DNA of 64,000 nucleotides, taken from contig NZ_JABBWV010000002.1 in NCBI RefSeq assembly GCF_012999535.1, forward strand, positions 868,001 through 932,000, read 5' to 3'. A program made the position numbers and the translations under genes. Under the pieces are notes generated by a model. The model was not told where the DNA came from, searched no databases, and worked only from the letters and a program-made list of their open reading frames with translations. This document shows, piece by piece, positions 42,320 to 51,710 of the stretch. Positions within the stretch are counted from its first letter, which is position 1. Each line of letters starts with the position of its first letter. This DNA is from Microbispora sp. H11081 (lineage in GTDB: Bacteria; Actinomycetota; Actinomycetes; Streptosporangiales; Streptosporangiaceae).

Positions 42320-43350
42320 CGGCGACGCGGACGGATGACGGCGAGCAGGATGGAGGCCGCTGGGTCAGCGCCCACCTGTTCCACTTCGGCGACCTCGACG
42401 CCCTGGTCACCGGTGTCGTGGACCCGGTCGTACGGGAACTGGTCGCGGACGGTACCGCGCGTGGCCGTTTCTTCCTCCGCTACTGGGAGGGCGGCCAGCA
42501 TGTGCGGCTGCGGCTTGAGGTGCCCGACCCCTCGCGGGTCTCCCGCGTTCACCGCCTCGTGCGCGAGCGGGCGGCGGCCCACTTCGCCGCGCACCCCTCT
42601 CCCCCGGTCGACCTGGAGGCGTACCGCGCGTTCGCGGCGACCGTCGCCCGGGGCGAGCGGCGCGAGCGGTACGACGACCGCCTGCGCCCCGCCGACTCGG
42701 TGGAGTTCGTCGCCTACCGGCCCGAGCACGCGGCCTACGGTGACGCGGCCTGCGTCGAGGCCGCCGAGCGGCACTTCACGGTGTCGAGCACGCTCGCGCT
42801 CGACGTGCTGAGAGCGGGAGCGCTGATGGAGCAGCGCGCCGCCATCGGGCTCGCCGCGCTCACCATCGCGCTGGCGGCCTGCGAGCCCGACCTGCTCACC
42901 GCCGCGCGCGCGTTCGCGGAGACCCTCGGGGAGGCGGACCGGCGGCCCGAGATTCCCGGCGGGGAGGACGACTGGCTGCGCCGCGGCGACGCCGTGCTCG
43001 CCCAGACCCGCGCGCTGTGGGATCTGCCGAACCGAGCTGATCCGCATGACTGCGACGGCGGCCTGCTCGGCATGTGGGCGTCGTCGGTGCGCGCCCTGCG
43101 CGACGACCTCGACGCGCTGCACGCCGCAGGCAGGTGCGGGCCGTCCGACTCGGGCTCGCCGCACGCCTTCCTCGCGACCGCAGTGCCGCCCGAGCGTCGC
43201 ACGGTGCCGCTGATCCTGCTGCGATGCGCCCATCTGTTCCACAACCGGCTGGGGCTGCGCGCGGGAACCGAGCATCACGTGTCCTTCCTCGTCGCCCGCG
43301 CCCTCACCGACCTCGCCGGCCTGGCCGGCTCCCGGAGGTGGTCCCCCTGA
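42316..43350 (+). CDS. LanB elimination protein (TbtC-type, SpaB_C family)
   Basis: Encodes 344 residues. The start region VSAHLFHFGDLDALV and RFFLRYWEGGQHVRLRLEV is the standard SpaB_C opening with the basic residues that handle glutamylated substrates. The end LLRCAHLFHNRLGLRAGTEH keeps the conserved His/Asn-Arg segment. It removes glutamate to leave dehydroalanine/dehydrobutyrine. Assigned to elimination rather than cycloaddition because it is closer to canonical SpaB_C and comes straight after the glutamylation protein. The assignment between this and the next gene is inference. Confidence 0.78.
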   Translation: MTATRTDDGEQDGGRWVSAHLFHFGDLDALVTGVVDPVVRELVADGTARGRFFLRYWEGGQHVRLRLEVPDPSRVSRVHRLVRERAAAHFAAHPSPPVDLEAYRAFAATVARGERRERYDDRLRPADSVEFVAYRPEHAAYGDAACVEAAERHFTVSSTLALDVLRAGALMEQRAAIGLAALTIALAACEPDLLTAARAFAETLGEADRRPEIPGGEDDWLRRGDAVLAQTRALWDLPNRADPHDCDGGLLGMWASSVRALRDDLDALHAAGRCGPSDSGSPHAFLATAVPPERRTVPLILLRCAHLFHNRLGLRAGTEHHVSFLVARALTDLAGLAGSRRWSP

Positions 43351-44501
43351 CCGGCTCGCCCACGCAGGACGCCCCGATCTGGCACTGCGTCCACGTCTAC
43401 TACCACGCCCCCGACAAGGACGGGCTGCTGCTCGACGCCGTACGCCCCCTGCTGGAAGGACTTCGCGGCCAGGTGGAGGCGGCGTACGTGCTGCGGCACT
43501 GGAGGCAGGGCCCCCACGTGCGGATCAACGTCAAGGCGACGCCCCGGCTGTGGGAGGAGGTCGTGCGCCCGCGCGTCGACCAGGTCGTCGGGGCCTACCT
43601 GCGCGAGCATCCCTCCACGACCGTGCTCGACCCGGACGAGAGTCTGACGCGGCACCGACTGCTCGCCGTACGCGAGCAGGAGCACGGGCCGCTCACCCCG
43701 TGGCCACCCGACAACTCCATCCGCGACGCGCCGTACGACTCCCGGCGGCACGTCCTCGGCAGCGACGAGGCGGTAGACCTGCTCACCTCGTTCTACGCCG
43801 AGAGCACGCCACTGCTGTTCGCCATGCTCGACCATGTCCGCGGGGGTGCTGACAGCAAACTGGGCCTGGCGCTGACCCTCATGCTGACCGTCGCGCACAC
43901 CTCACACCCCATCACCCGCAGCTACCTCTCCTACCGGATGCACGCGGAGGGCTTCATCACCTGGGCGGCCGACCCCGAGGCCACCCGGGCCGCCTTCGAG
44001 CGCGACTTCCGTGAGCGGCGCGAGGCACTGACAGCGCGAGTGCGGGACGTCGTCGCCGCGCTCGACGACCCGGCTCACCCGGCCGCCCCGCCCGCGCCGT
44101 TCGCGCGGGACTGGGCGGCGCTGCTGGAGCGGTACCGCGCCCGGGCGGGCGCCCTGATCGACGACGGCCGGCTGGTCCAGCCGACGACCCGGCCGGGCGA
44201 GACGTTCGAGGCGAAACTCGGCGACCTGCCGGTGCCGCAGCGCGAACCGAACGAGCTCCAGCGCCTGATCTTCGACAGTCAGGCCTACCACGAGGCGGTC
44301 TTCGCCGACCCCGGCTTCCTCCGCTATCGGGTGCTGCTCAACTACACCTACCTGCACCTCACCCGGATGGGCCTGACCCCGCTCGACAGGTTCCGCATGT
44401 GCCACCTGCTGGCCGACGCGGTCGAGGACGTCTACGGCCTGTCCGCCCTCGACGCGCTCCGGCGGTTCGCCGCCGCGAAGGAGACTCGCCCCGGAGGGTG
44501 A
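43338..44501 (+). CDS. Pyridine-synthase-type protein (TbtD/TclM-like, formal [4+2] cycloaddition)
   Basis: Encodes about 387 residues, homologous in outline to SpaB_C but divergent: HCVHVYYHAPDKDGLLLDAV at the start, RHWRQGPHVRINVKA, PWPPDNSIRDAPYDSR, and the C-terminal LNYTYLHLTRMGLTPLDRF segment. These are features I associate with thiopeptide pyridine synthases, which join two dehydroalanines and expel the leader. The start is unclear: GTG 43338 overlaps the previous gene by 13 bases and its GGAG is too close; a CTG at 43347 would form a CTGA overlap with GGAGG eight bases upstream. It is the last gene of the operon. Confidence 0.75.
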   Translation: MVPLTGSPTQDAPIWHCVHVYYHAPDKDGLLLDAVRPLLEGLRGQVEAAYVLRHWRQGPHVRINVKATPRLWEEVVRPRVDQVVGAYLREHPSTTVLDPDESLTRHRLLAVREQEHGPLTPWPPDNSIRDAPYDSRRHVLGSDEAVDLLTSFYAESTPLLFAMLDHVRGGADSKLGLALTLMLTVAHTSHPITRSYLSYRMHAEGFITWAADPEATRAAFERDFRERREALTARVRDVVAALDDPAHPAAPPAPFARDWAALLERYRARAGALIDDGRLVQPTTRPGETFEAKLGDLPVPQREPNELQRLIFDSQAYHEAVFADPGFLRYRVLLNYTYLHLTRMGLTPLDRFRMCHLLADAVEDVYGLSALDALRRFAAAKETRPGG

Positions 44502-44516
44502 CACCGGTGAAGGTCG

Positions 44517-44533
44517 CGACTCCACACGAGTCG
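44517..44533 (+). terminator. Short hairpin after the RiPP operon
   Basis: CGACTC and GAGTCG with a 5-nt loop lie 16 bp past the last RiPP stop. This is a weak candidate; the operon also faces the convergent gene ending at 44640. Confidence 0.3.
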
Positions 44534-44639
44534 AGCGCAGGTCAAGACCCCGGGGTGGCCCTACCGTCGACCGTCGGGCGTGGCGAGGAAAGGGATGCGG
44601 CGCGGCTCAGTGCGGCCCAGCGCGGTCGACCGCTCGGCG

Positions 44640-47114
44640 TCAGGCACCCGGTCTGGGCAGTTCCTCCTCGATCGCGGCGAACAGCTCCCGGGCGGTCCTG
44701 ATCCTCGTCGCCCCTTCGGCCGATGCGACCTCGGCCATCGTCTCGGCCTCACCGTCCTCCGCACTGTCCTTGTCTCGGGCCTCCTCTTTCTTCGGGGCGG
44801 TCTCCTCGCCTCGAACCGGGACCGCATCGGGCTTGGTGACCGCTTCGCCGCTCTCGGCCGGAACCACCCCGGCTATCGTGTTGGCGATCTTCTTCGTCAG
44901 CGACACGTCGATGCTCTTCGCGAGGTTCTCGCTGAGACCGGCCGCCGCGAACACCACCCGCAACTCCGCCCGCGACACCCCGTCGAAGTCACCGAACCAG
45001 TTGTTGGGCAGCCGTCCGCAGTGCCGGTGCAGCAGGGCCAGTCGCGGCAGGCCGTACCTGCGCAGGGTCGGCGTGCGCTCCGCCAGCAGAAGTGTCCGCA
45101 GGATCAGCGCCTCGATGTCGCGGCCCTGGGCAGCCAGGTCTCGGCCCGTCCACCACTGGCCCCGCAGCGCCACCCAGATCGCCTGCGGCCAAGCCGACGG
45201 CCCCCGGTCCCGCTTCGCCCGGGACGGCACCCGCGGCCTGGACGGCCGGCTGATGACCCGGCCCGCAGCCGCGTCCCACAACTCGGCGAACCGGGCGGCC
45301 AGGTCCCTGTCCCGCTCCACCCATTTCTCGGTCGGCAGGTCCGAGGCGCGCATCAGCTCCAGCTCCCGGGTGGACGAGAGGCGCAAATATCGTTCAAGCT
45401 CCCGGAATCTGCGGCGGAACCACCTCGACCCCATCCGCCGCGACCACATCGAGTACGCCCACGAGCCGACCACGCCCAGGGCCAGCGCCGCGAGGATACC
45501 CCAGGCGCCGACCCCCAGCATTCCGCCCGACATGAAGTACGCGTCGACCGGCCAGTGGTGGACCTCCGTGAAGAAGTCCATGAACGTCAGCACGGTGAAA
45601 GCACCCACTGTGATGCTCAGCCCGAACCCGGCCCGCTGCAACACGTCGAGCTCCCGGACCCGTCGTTCGTCGAAGGCGAACGTCATGGAGTCGAGCAGGT
45701 TCTTGTACTGCTCGGTCGCCCGGTCCGCCACGTCTCCCGCCCGCTCTCCGAACCGCTTGTGGTCGCGGAGGTGGCCGGCGTCGTCCAGCGCCTCGCGCAC
45801 CCCCCGGCCCGCCCAGCCGAGCGTCGCCGCGAACCGTTCGTCGGCCAGATGCTCCAGCCGCTCGAGCCGGCTCACCCGTTCGTCGACGTGACTGGCGACG
45901 TCGGCGAGGTCCGCCATGCCCTGCAGCAACGTCAGGTGGATCAGCTCCACGGCCCGATGCGCCCGGTTCAACCTGGTCCAGCGCCGGATCGGCAGATGGG
46001 TGGCCACCCCGTCCCACAGTGTCCCCATCGTGCGCGCGGCATGCTGGTAGATCATGGCGTGCTCACGCCAGACCTCCAGCTGGTCGCGGATGTCGTTGCC
46101 GACGGCGGCCAGTGCCTCCAGCGTGAGCAGCCCCACCACCGCCGACCGTAACCGCCCGCTCACGACAGTTCCGTTCACATGCGCCGTGTCCGGCAGCACC
46201 ACATAGCACTCACGCACCGTCCGGCTGTGCGGCCGGTCAGAGCCCTCGGAGGCGTCCGCGCCGCTCAGGAGGAGATCGGCTTCGTCGTCGCCGACCGGTC
46301 GCCGGGCGGAGACCACACAGACGTCAGCGCTGCTCAGGGGTGGAGTGACGTCGTCGTCGCCGACCAGCCGCCGCAGCAGGGAACGCCTCGTCTCCCTGCG
46401 GGACGGGTCGGCCCCGTGCATCGCCTCGTACAGTTCGCGCGCCGAGTGCAATTCCTGGGAGCCGCGGACGACATCGCTTTCCCTGGCGATCCAGAACTCC
46501 GGCGCCTCGTACTCCCGGACGGTGTCCTGCTCCAGCTTCCTGAAGTGGTCCCCCACGTGCCTGCGCGCCTGCCGCTCGTAGTCCACGAACCATTCGTGCC
46601 AGGTCGGGGCGCCCTCCTCCGGTAACGCCCAGCCCCCGGCTGCCTCTGGCACCCATACCGGGTCCCCGACCCAGAAGCTGACGCCGATGAACATCGTCCG
46701 CGAACTCCAGCGGTTGCGGAACTGGATGTCGAACAGGATCCACGGCTTTCTGCCCTCCCCCACCTGCCGGAACGGTTCCACCTGATGGTCGGGGTGGATG
46801 AGGATGTGGTACCACTCAAGGCGGTCGGCCACGTCCAGGTAACCGATCTCGATCTCCCGGTTCGCCTGGTCGATCTTCGCGTTGCCCTCGGCGAGCTTGG
46901 TCAGGGCGTCGGCTCCGGTCCGCCACCTGACGTTGTCGAGCAGGCCGTCCGGTGAGGTCGCCAGCCACACCCTGGGCTCCGTGCCGTCGCTCGATTCGAG
47001 CAGTTTCCTGATGATGCGGTCCTCCGCCTCACCGCCGCCCTGCTGCCACTTGCGCCATTCGCGCCAGTATGTGACTAGATAGACCAGCTGTAAGGATGAT
47101 TCCGAATTCTGCAT
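44640..47114 (-). CDS. Large two-TM protein of unknown function
   Basis: Encodes 824 residues. The N-terminal 500 residues look cytosolic and Trp-rich (for example LVTYWREWRKWQQGGGE and PTWHEWFVDYERQARRHVG). Residues about 350-500 are helical and partly coiled. Two TM helices follow at about 508-530 (GFGLSITVGAFTVLTFMDFF) and 545-568 (GAWGILAALALGVVGSWAYS), then a basic region and an acidic Lys/Glu-rich tail. The layout (large soluble head, helical stalk, two late TM helices) is CorA-like in topology, but no GxN signature is seen. I do not recognise the family. It is convergent with the RiPP operon; a link to self-protection is possible but unsupported. Confidence 0.7.
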   Translation of the reverse strand: MQNSESSLQLVYLVTYWREWRKWQQGGGEAEDRIIRKLLESSDGTEPRVWLATSPDGLLDNVRWRTGADALTKLAEGNAKIDQANREIEIGYLDVADRLEWYHILIHPDHQVEPFRQVGEGRKPWILFDIQFRNRWSSRTMFIGVSFWVGDPVWVPEAAGGWALPEEGAPTWHEWFVDYERQARRHVGDHFRKLEQDTVREYEAPEFWIARESDVVRGSQELHSARELYEAMHGADPSRRETRRSLLRRLVGDDDVTPPLSSADVCVVSARRPVGDDEADLLLSGADASEGSDRPHSRTVRECYVVLPDTAHVNGTVVSGRLRSAVVGLLTLEALAAVGNDIRDQLEVWREHAMIYQHAARTMGTLWDGVATHLPIRRWTRLNRAHRAVELIHLTLLQGMADLADVASHVDERVSRLERLEHLADERFAATLGWAGRGVREALDDAGHLRDHKRFGERAGDVADRATEQYKNLLDSMTFAFDERRVRELDVLQRAGFGLSITVGAFTVLTFMDFFTEVHHWPVDAYFMSGGMLGVGAWGILAALALGVVGSWAYSMWSRRMGSRWFRRRFRELERYLRLSSTRELELMRASDLPTEKWVERDRDLAARFAELWDAAAGRVISRPSRPRVPSRAKRDRGPSAWPQAIWVALRGQWWTGRDLAAQGRDIEALILRTLLLAERTPTLRRYGLPRLALLHRHCGRLPNNWFGDFDGVSRAELRVVFAAAGLSENLAKSIDVSLTKKIANTIAGVVPAESGEAVTKPDAVPVRGEETAPKKEEARDKDSAEDGEAETMAEVASAEGATRIRTARELFAAIEEELPRPGA

Positions 47115-47460
47115 TGAGACCCACCCCTATTCACCCTCTCCAAGAGAGATGATCGACGGGATGGAACGGTTGACGCGACGTACAGTAACAATCCCATCAC
47201 GCTGCTATCTGTGGCGATATGTCCCTTAATTTCCGGCGAACCGCCTGAATCGGCGCATGACCCATGGAAGTGCTTCAAGAGTTTCCGCTGGCAGAGGGCG
47301 TTATGTCGCGCGAATTCAGGACGATATATCCATTACACCCGCACCGCATCTGGCGTTATCAGTCGCGAAAGAGATCGGGCCGAATGGGGCTACGAAGGGG
47401 AACACCCTCCAGACCTGTTCGATCCACTGCAGATCAACTTTCCCACGGAGCGACGCCTGG
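47115..47460. other. Intergenic region, somewhat AT-richer, no gene supported
   Basis: 346 bp between two leftward genes. It is visibly less GC-rich than its surroundings (for example ACGATATATCCATTACAC near 47320). Overlapping short frames exist in all phases, without ribosome sites or recognisable domains. It must hold the promoter of the 44640-47114 gene. Confidence 0.4.
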
Positions 47461-48333
47461 TCAGGCCGGCACGGACCGCACAATGGCGGCCACCTCGTCC
47501 ACCACCGCACGCGTGGGCCGCTGGCACACCAGCCACGTCGTCATCACGGCGTGCGGGAGCTCCTGTACGGGCTGCCAGCGCCAACCGGGCAGCCTCAGCG
47601 CGGCGACGTGCGAGGCGACCAGCGCGGCGTCGGACCGTGTCGCCTGCGCGCAGGCCAGGACGTGTTCAGTGAACTGGGCGAACCGCCAGTGCGGCCGGAC
47701 GCCGGCGGCCAGCACGGCCGCCGTGACACTCTCAGGTGCGGGCTCGCGTTCCCGGGCGTGCACGAGCACCCGGAGAGCGTGCAGGTCACCGATCCGGTAG
47801 CAGGCCTCGTCGGCCAGTGGATGACCCGGCCGCACCGCCAGCCCGAGCATCTCCCGGCGCAACAACCATGAGGCGTGGTGGCCGGGTGGCCGCTGATGAA
47901 CCAGGCACAGATCGAGCCTGCCCTCGTGGAGCAGCCGGAGCTGATCGAAGCTCGTAGCCTCCACGTAGCTCAGCTCGGCGTGGGGCAGCGTGGTGTCCAC
48001 CGCCTCGACGACGGAGGACAACCAGGGCCCTGGCGTCGCGGGTGGCACACCGATGGAGACCACCTGCCGCGCCCGCGCCGCTTCCGAGACGACCTCCTGC
48101 GTAGCCGCGGCCAGGCCCAGAATCTGTCTGGCGTGCTGCAGCAGCGCCTCTCCGCTCGGTGTCAGCCGCGCCCCTCGAGACGTACGCTCGAACAACCGCT
48201 GGCCGAGCCGCCGTTCCAGGTCCATGATCTGCCGGCTCAGCGACGGTTGCGAGACCAGCAGACGCCGGGCGGCCCGGTAGAACGAGCCCTCCTCCGCCAC
48301 CGCGACGAAGTATCGCAGGTGCCGAAGCTCCAC
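47461..48333 (-). CDS. LysR-family transcriptional regulator
   Basis: Encodes 290 residues. The HTH spans about 1-60 (MELRHLRYFVAVAEEGSFYR and SQPSLSRQIMDLERRLG) and the effector-binding domain about 90-290 (GRLDLCLVHQRPP). It is divergent from the nitroreductase gene with 177 bp between them, the classic LysR arrangement, and probably controls it. Confidence 0.93.
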   Translation of the reverse strand: MELRHLRYFVAVAEEGSFYRAARRLLVSQPSLSRQIMDLERRLGQRLFERTSRGARLTPSGEALLQHARQILGLAAATQEVVSEAARARQVVSIGVPPATPGPWLSSVVEAVDTTLPHAELSYVEATSFDQLRLLHEGRLDLCLVHQRPPGHHASWLLRREMLGLAVRPGHPLADEACYRIGDLHALRVLVHAREREPAPESVTAAVLAAGVRPHWRFAQFTEHVLACAQATRSDAALVASHVAALRLPGWRWQPVQELPHAVMTTWLVCQRPTRAVVDEVAAIVRSVPA

Positions 48334-48430
48334 AGTCTCTCCTCACCCGTCCGCTCGGCGCTATGCCCGCGGAACATAGCAGAGGTGCCGAGAAAGACGT
48401 GGACTGTGAGGTATATCCGGCCCTGTACTT

Positions 48431-48450
48431 GTGTCGACACCTATGTCGAC
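48431..48450. promoter_or_regulatory. Candidate LysR operator GTGTCGACAC plus half-site
   Basis: The perfect palindrome GTGTCGACAC (48431-48440) is followed by the partial repeat ATGTCGAC (48443-48450). Both sit in the middle of the lysR/nitroreductase divergent region. Confidence 0.45.
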
Positions 48451-48510
48451 GGCCATCGATGATGGCGACCTGTCCGAACAGGACGGGCCACCGGCCCACC
48501 AGGAGTGACC

Positions 48511-49188
48511 ATGTCCCGGCCTGAAACGCACCGGCTCACGCTGGACCTCACCACGGACGAACTGCTCTCCACCACCCGCGCGGTGCGGCGCAGGCTTGAT
48601 GTGACCAGGCCGGTCCCGCGCGAGGTGCTCCTCGACTGCACCCGCCTGGCCCAGCAGGCCCCCAACGGACGCAACCGGCAGCGCTGGGACTTCGTCTTCG
48701 TCACCGACCCCGCCCAGCGGCGCGCCCTGGCCGACCTCTGGCGCCGCGGCCTGGTCGATCCCACCGCCCCGCAGCACCACGACGGCCCCGCCCGCCATGC
48801 CTTCACCGCGCAGTCGGGCTGGCAGGCGATCGCCGACAGCCTGAACCATCTCTTCGACATCCTGGATCAGGTCCCCGTCCTGATGGTGCCCTGCATCCAG
48901 GTCGGATCACGGGCGGAACTCGACGATCCGGCGACGCAGGCCGGCACCTGGGGGTCGGTGCTGCCCGCCGTGTGGAGTTTCATGCTGGCCGCGCGCAGCC
49001 GTGGGCTCGGCACCGTGTGGACCACCCCGCATCTCAACTACGAACGCCAGGCGGCCACGCTCCTCGGCCTGCCGTACGAGACGACCGTTCAGTGCGCGCT
49101 GATCCCCGTCGCCTGGACGATCGGCACGCAGTTCAGGCCCGCTCGCCGCGTCCCGGTCACCGAGGTCGTGCACTGGGACCGCTGGTAG
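48511..49188 (+). CDS. Nitroreductase-family FMN protein
   Basis: Encodes 225 residues. RAVRRRLDVTRPVPREVLLD near residue 25 and CTRLAQQAPNGRNRQRWDFV are the FMN-phosphate and ring-binding motifs, and GTWGSVLPAVWSFMLAARSR the dimer helix. Such enzymes reduce nitro compounds or quinones with NAD(P)H. ATG 48511 is preferred over GTG 48505 because AGGAG is five bases upstream of it. Divergent from lysR. Confidence 0.9.
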   Translation: MSRPETHRLTLDLTTDELLSTTRAVRRRLDVTRPVPREVLLDCTRLAQQAPNGRNRQRWDFVFVTDPAQRRALADLWRRGLVDPTAPQHHDGPARHAFTAQSGWQAIADSLNHLFDILDQVPVLMVPCIQVGSRAELDDPATQAGTWGSVLPAVWSFMLAARSRGLGTVWTTPHLNYERQAATLLGLPYETTVQCALIPVAWTIGTQFRPARRVPVTEVVHWDRW

Positions 49189-49204
49189 ACGAGGTCCTCG
49201 ACAG

Positions 49205-51607
49205 TCACGGCGTGCCGAGGTCGGCGACGTCGGCCGGTCTCCGGGCCGGGAGGGGGAAGGTGCGGCTGTCGCCGCGCCGGAGCCGGGCGTGGTGGCCGTG
49301 CACCACGAAATCCAGGGCGGTCGGGCCGTCATCGGCCCGGGTGATCCGTACGCGGGTGGGGTCCGCGTCGACGGCGAGTTCCCCGCCTCGGTAGCGGAGG
49401 CACAGCGACAACGTGGTGAGCTGCTCGGGCAGCACCGGGTTCAGGTGCAGGCCGTCGGGCCGCGCCGCGAGGTCGAGGTAGCAGCGCTGCACCAGGTCCA
49501 GCGTGCCGGCCATGGCGCCCAGGTGGACCCCCTCGGCGGTGGTCCCTCCCTGTACGTCGGTGATGTCGCCGGTCAGCGTCTCGGTGAAGAACCGCCATGA
49601 GCCGGTGCGGTCCGATCGTGCCAGCACCCAGGCGTGCACCACGGCGCTGAGGGTCGAGCCGTGGCAGGTGCGGGAGAGGTAGTAGCGGATGGTGCGGCGG
49701 GTCAGGCCGGGCGCCGCCGGATAGCCCAGCCGGTCGAGGATCTGCCGCACCTCCCGGGCCGTGAGCAGGTAGAACAGCATGAGCACGTCGGCCTGCTTGG
49801 ACGCCCGGTAGCGGTTGGGACTGTCGTCGCCGGCCTCCAGCGCCCGGTCCAGCCGCCGTACGCCGCGGTAACGATCCCAGTCCAGCTCCGCCAGGTGCTC
49901 GTACCCGGTGAACTGGCTGATGACGCCGTCGTGGAAGTCCACGCGCATCCGCCGGGTGATCTCCTCCCAGCGCTCGGTCTCCACGTCCGTCAGGCCGAGC
50001 CGGCGGCGCAGGTCCTCCCGTGCGCGCCGCGGCATCAGGTCGAGCGCCTGGCGGGCGCGGAGCAGCAGCCACACCGTCATGATGTTGGTGTAGGCGTTGT
50101 TGTCCAGGCCGGGTGACTCCCCACCGGGGTAGCCGTCGTGGTACTCGTCCGGCCCCATCACGCCCTGGATCTCGTACCGGCCCGAGACGGGGTTGAGCCG
50201 GGCCAGCGAGGAGAAGAAGCGGGCGATCTCGACCAGAAGGCAGGCGCCCGTCCCGGCCAGGAACTCCATGTCGCCGGTGATCGCGTAGTGCTGCCAGGCG
50301 TTGTAGGCGATGGCGAGCCCGACGTGCCGCTGCAGGCGGGTGTGGTCGGGCGTCCACCGGCCGGAGCGGGGATTGAGGTGGAACCGCGGGGTCTCGTCGC
50401 GGCCGTCGCTGCCGCTCTGCCAGGGGAACATCGCCCCGCGCAGGCCGGCGGCGCGGGCGGCGGCGCGGGCCTCCGGCAGCCGCCGCAGACGGTAGCGCAG
50501 AGCCCCGCGTGCGATCTCGGGGAACCGCAGGGTCAGCCAGGGCAGCACGAACAGTTCGTCCCAGAACACGTGTCCCCGGTACGCCTCGCCGTGCAGCCCG
50601 CGGGCGGGCACGCCCACGTCCAGATCGGCGCTGTGCGGTGACAGGGCCTGCAGCAGGTGGAGGGTGTCCAGGCGGATGTCCCGCTGGACGTGCGGGCCCG
50701 TCACCTCAAGCCGGGCCCGTTCCCACAGGTCACGCCAGGCGATCTCGTGCCGGTGCAGCAGCGCGCCGAACCCGGGGGCGAGGGCGGCCCGCCGCAGCGC
50801 GGCCGAGGTCGCGTCGGCGATCGCGTGATCCCGCGACGTGGTGAGCGCGACCGTCTTGACGACCTTGACGGGATGGCCTCGTTCCAGGCGCAGCACGTGT
50901 GTCTGCGTGACGTGGTCGTCGTGCGGTTCGACGTCGGGGCCGTCGACGTTCTCCGGGAAGGTGTCGGCCCGCGAGGCCAGGACGACCTCGACACCGGCGG
51001 ACCGGGTCCGTGCCCGAAGCCAGGTCAGGCGTCCTTCGGTCCCGGTCGCGTGCCGCGTCAGATGGTCGCCGCGCAGTTCGCGGTATCGGGCCACTCCCCC
51101 GTTGACCACTCGGCCGTCCAGCCCGGAGCGTACGCGCAGAGGGCCCGACCAGTTCTCGGCCGTGAAGGTCGTCTCCAGAGCGGCCAGGTAGGGGTCGGCC
51201 ATGGACACCAGACGGCGTTGCCGCACCGACGTCACGCGTCCCTCGGCGTCACGGAAGCGGATCAGCCGGTGCAGGACGGCGTGGCGCATGTCCAGCTCCT
51301 GCCGATACCGGAGCAGGTCGGCCGTGCCGGGGAGAAACCAGTCAGAGCCGGGGGTCGCGAACGTCAGGGGCAGCCAGTTCGGCAGGTTGACCATGTCCTC
51401 GCTGGTCAGTTCGTGACCCGCGACGTCGGAGGTGAGCCGGTCGTAGCAGCCGGCGACATACGTGCCCGGGTAGTGGACGGCGTCTGCCCCGGCTTCGGGC
51501 GCCGCGCCTCGCGTGGCGAACCGGCCGTTGCCGAGCGTGCACAGGGCCTCGCGCAGTCCCTCGTGACCTGGATCGAAGCCCTCGTAAACCAGTGACCACG
51601 GGTTCAC
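49205..51607 (-). CDS. Glycoside hydrolase family 65 protein (trehalose/maltose/kojibiose phosphorylase-like)
   Basis: Encodes 800 residues, the full GH65 length. An N-terminal beta-sandwich (about 1-270) precedes the (alpha/alpha)6 barrel. The catalytic acid is the Glu in IQGVMGPDEYHDG (about residue 487). GHVFWDELFVLPWLTLRFPE and YRASKQADVLMLFYLLT are typical GH65 segments. GH65 enzymes act on alpha-glucosides, mostly by phosphorolysis; the exact disaccharide is not readable. No beta-phosphoglucomutase gene is adjacent. The nearby stress and PEP-synthase genes suggest use in storage-carbohydrate turnover. Confidence 0.92.
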   Translation of the reverse strand: MNPWSLVYEGFDPGHEGLREALCTLGNGRFATRGAAPEAGADAVHYPGTYVAGCYDRLTSDVAGHELTSEDMVNLPNWLPLTFATPGSDWFLPGTADLLRYRQELDMRHAVLHRLIRFRDAEGRVTSVRQRRLVSMADPYLAALETTFTAENWSGPLRVRSGLDGRVVNGGVARYRELRGDHLTRHATGTEGRLTWLRARTRSAGVEVVLASRADTFPENVDGPDVEPHDDHVTQTHVLRLERGHPVKVVKTVALTTSRDHAIADATSAALRRAALAPGFGALLHRHEIAWRDLWERARLEVTGPHVQRDIRLDTLHLLQALSPHSADLDVGVPARGLHGEAYRGHVFWDELFVLPWLTLRFPEIARGALRYRLRRLPEARAAARAAGLRGAMFPWQSGSDGRDETPRFHLNPRSGRWTPDHTRLQRHVGLAIAYNAWQHYAITGDMEFLAGTGACLLVEIARFFSSLARLNPVSGRYEIQGVMGPDEYHDGYPGGESPGLDNNAYTNIMTVWLLLRARQALDLMPRRAREDLRRRLGLTDVETERWEEITRRMRVDFHDGVISQFTGYEHLAELDWDRYRGVRRLDRALEAGDDSPNRYRASKQADVLMLFYLLTAREVRQILDRLGYPAAPGLTRRTIRYYLSRTCHGSTLSAVVHAWVLARSDRTGSWRFFTETLTGDITDVQGGTTAEGVHLGAMAGTLDLVQRCYLDLAARPDGLHLNPVLPEQLTTLSLCLRYRGGELAVDADPTRVRITRADDGPTALDFVVHGHHARLRRGDSRTFPLPARRPADVADLGTP

Positions 51608-51710
51608 CGCAGCTCCTCTCGGATCTGCCCCGGTCGATCCGAGTGGGGTCCGGACAGTGCTCGGCCCCCCGATGGCGGGTCATCGCGGCGCCTCCCGGGT
51701 CGGCGCCGCG

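Noticed and set aside
33742-44501. Linear azole peptide (goadsporin-like) instead of thiopeptide
   Set aside because: A third SpaB_C-like protein of pyridine-synthase type and a GHGxxExGA leader end favour a thiopeptide, though this alternative stays open if the third protein lacks cycloaddition activity.
44640-47114. CorA magnesium transporter
   Set aside because: Topology is similar but the protein is far too long and I see no GxN motif after the first late TM helix.
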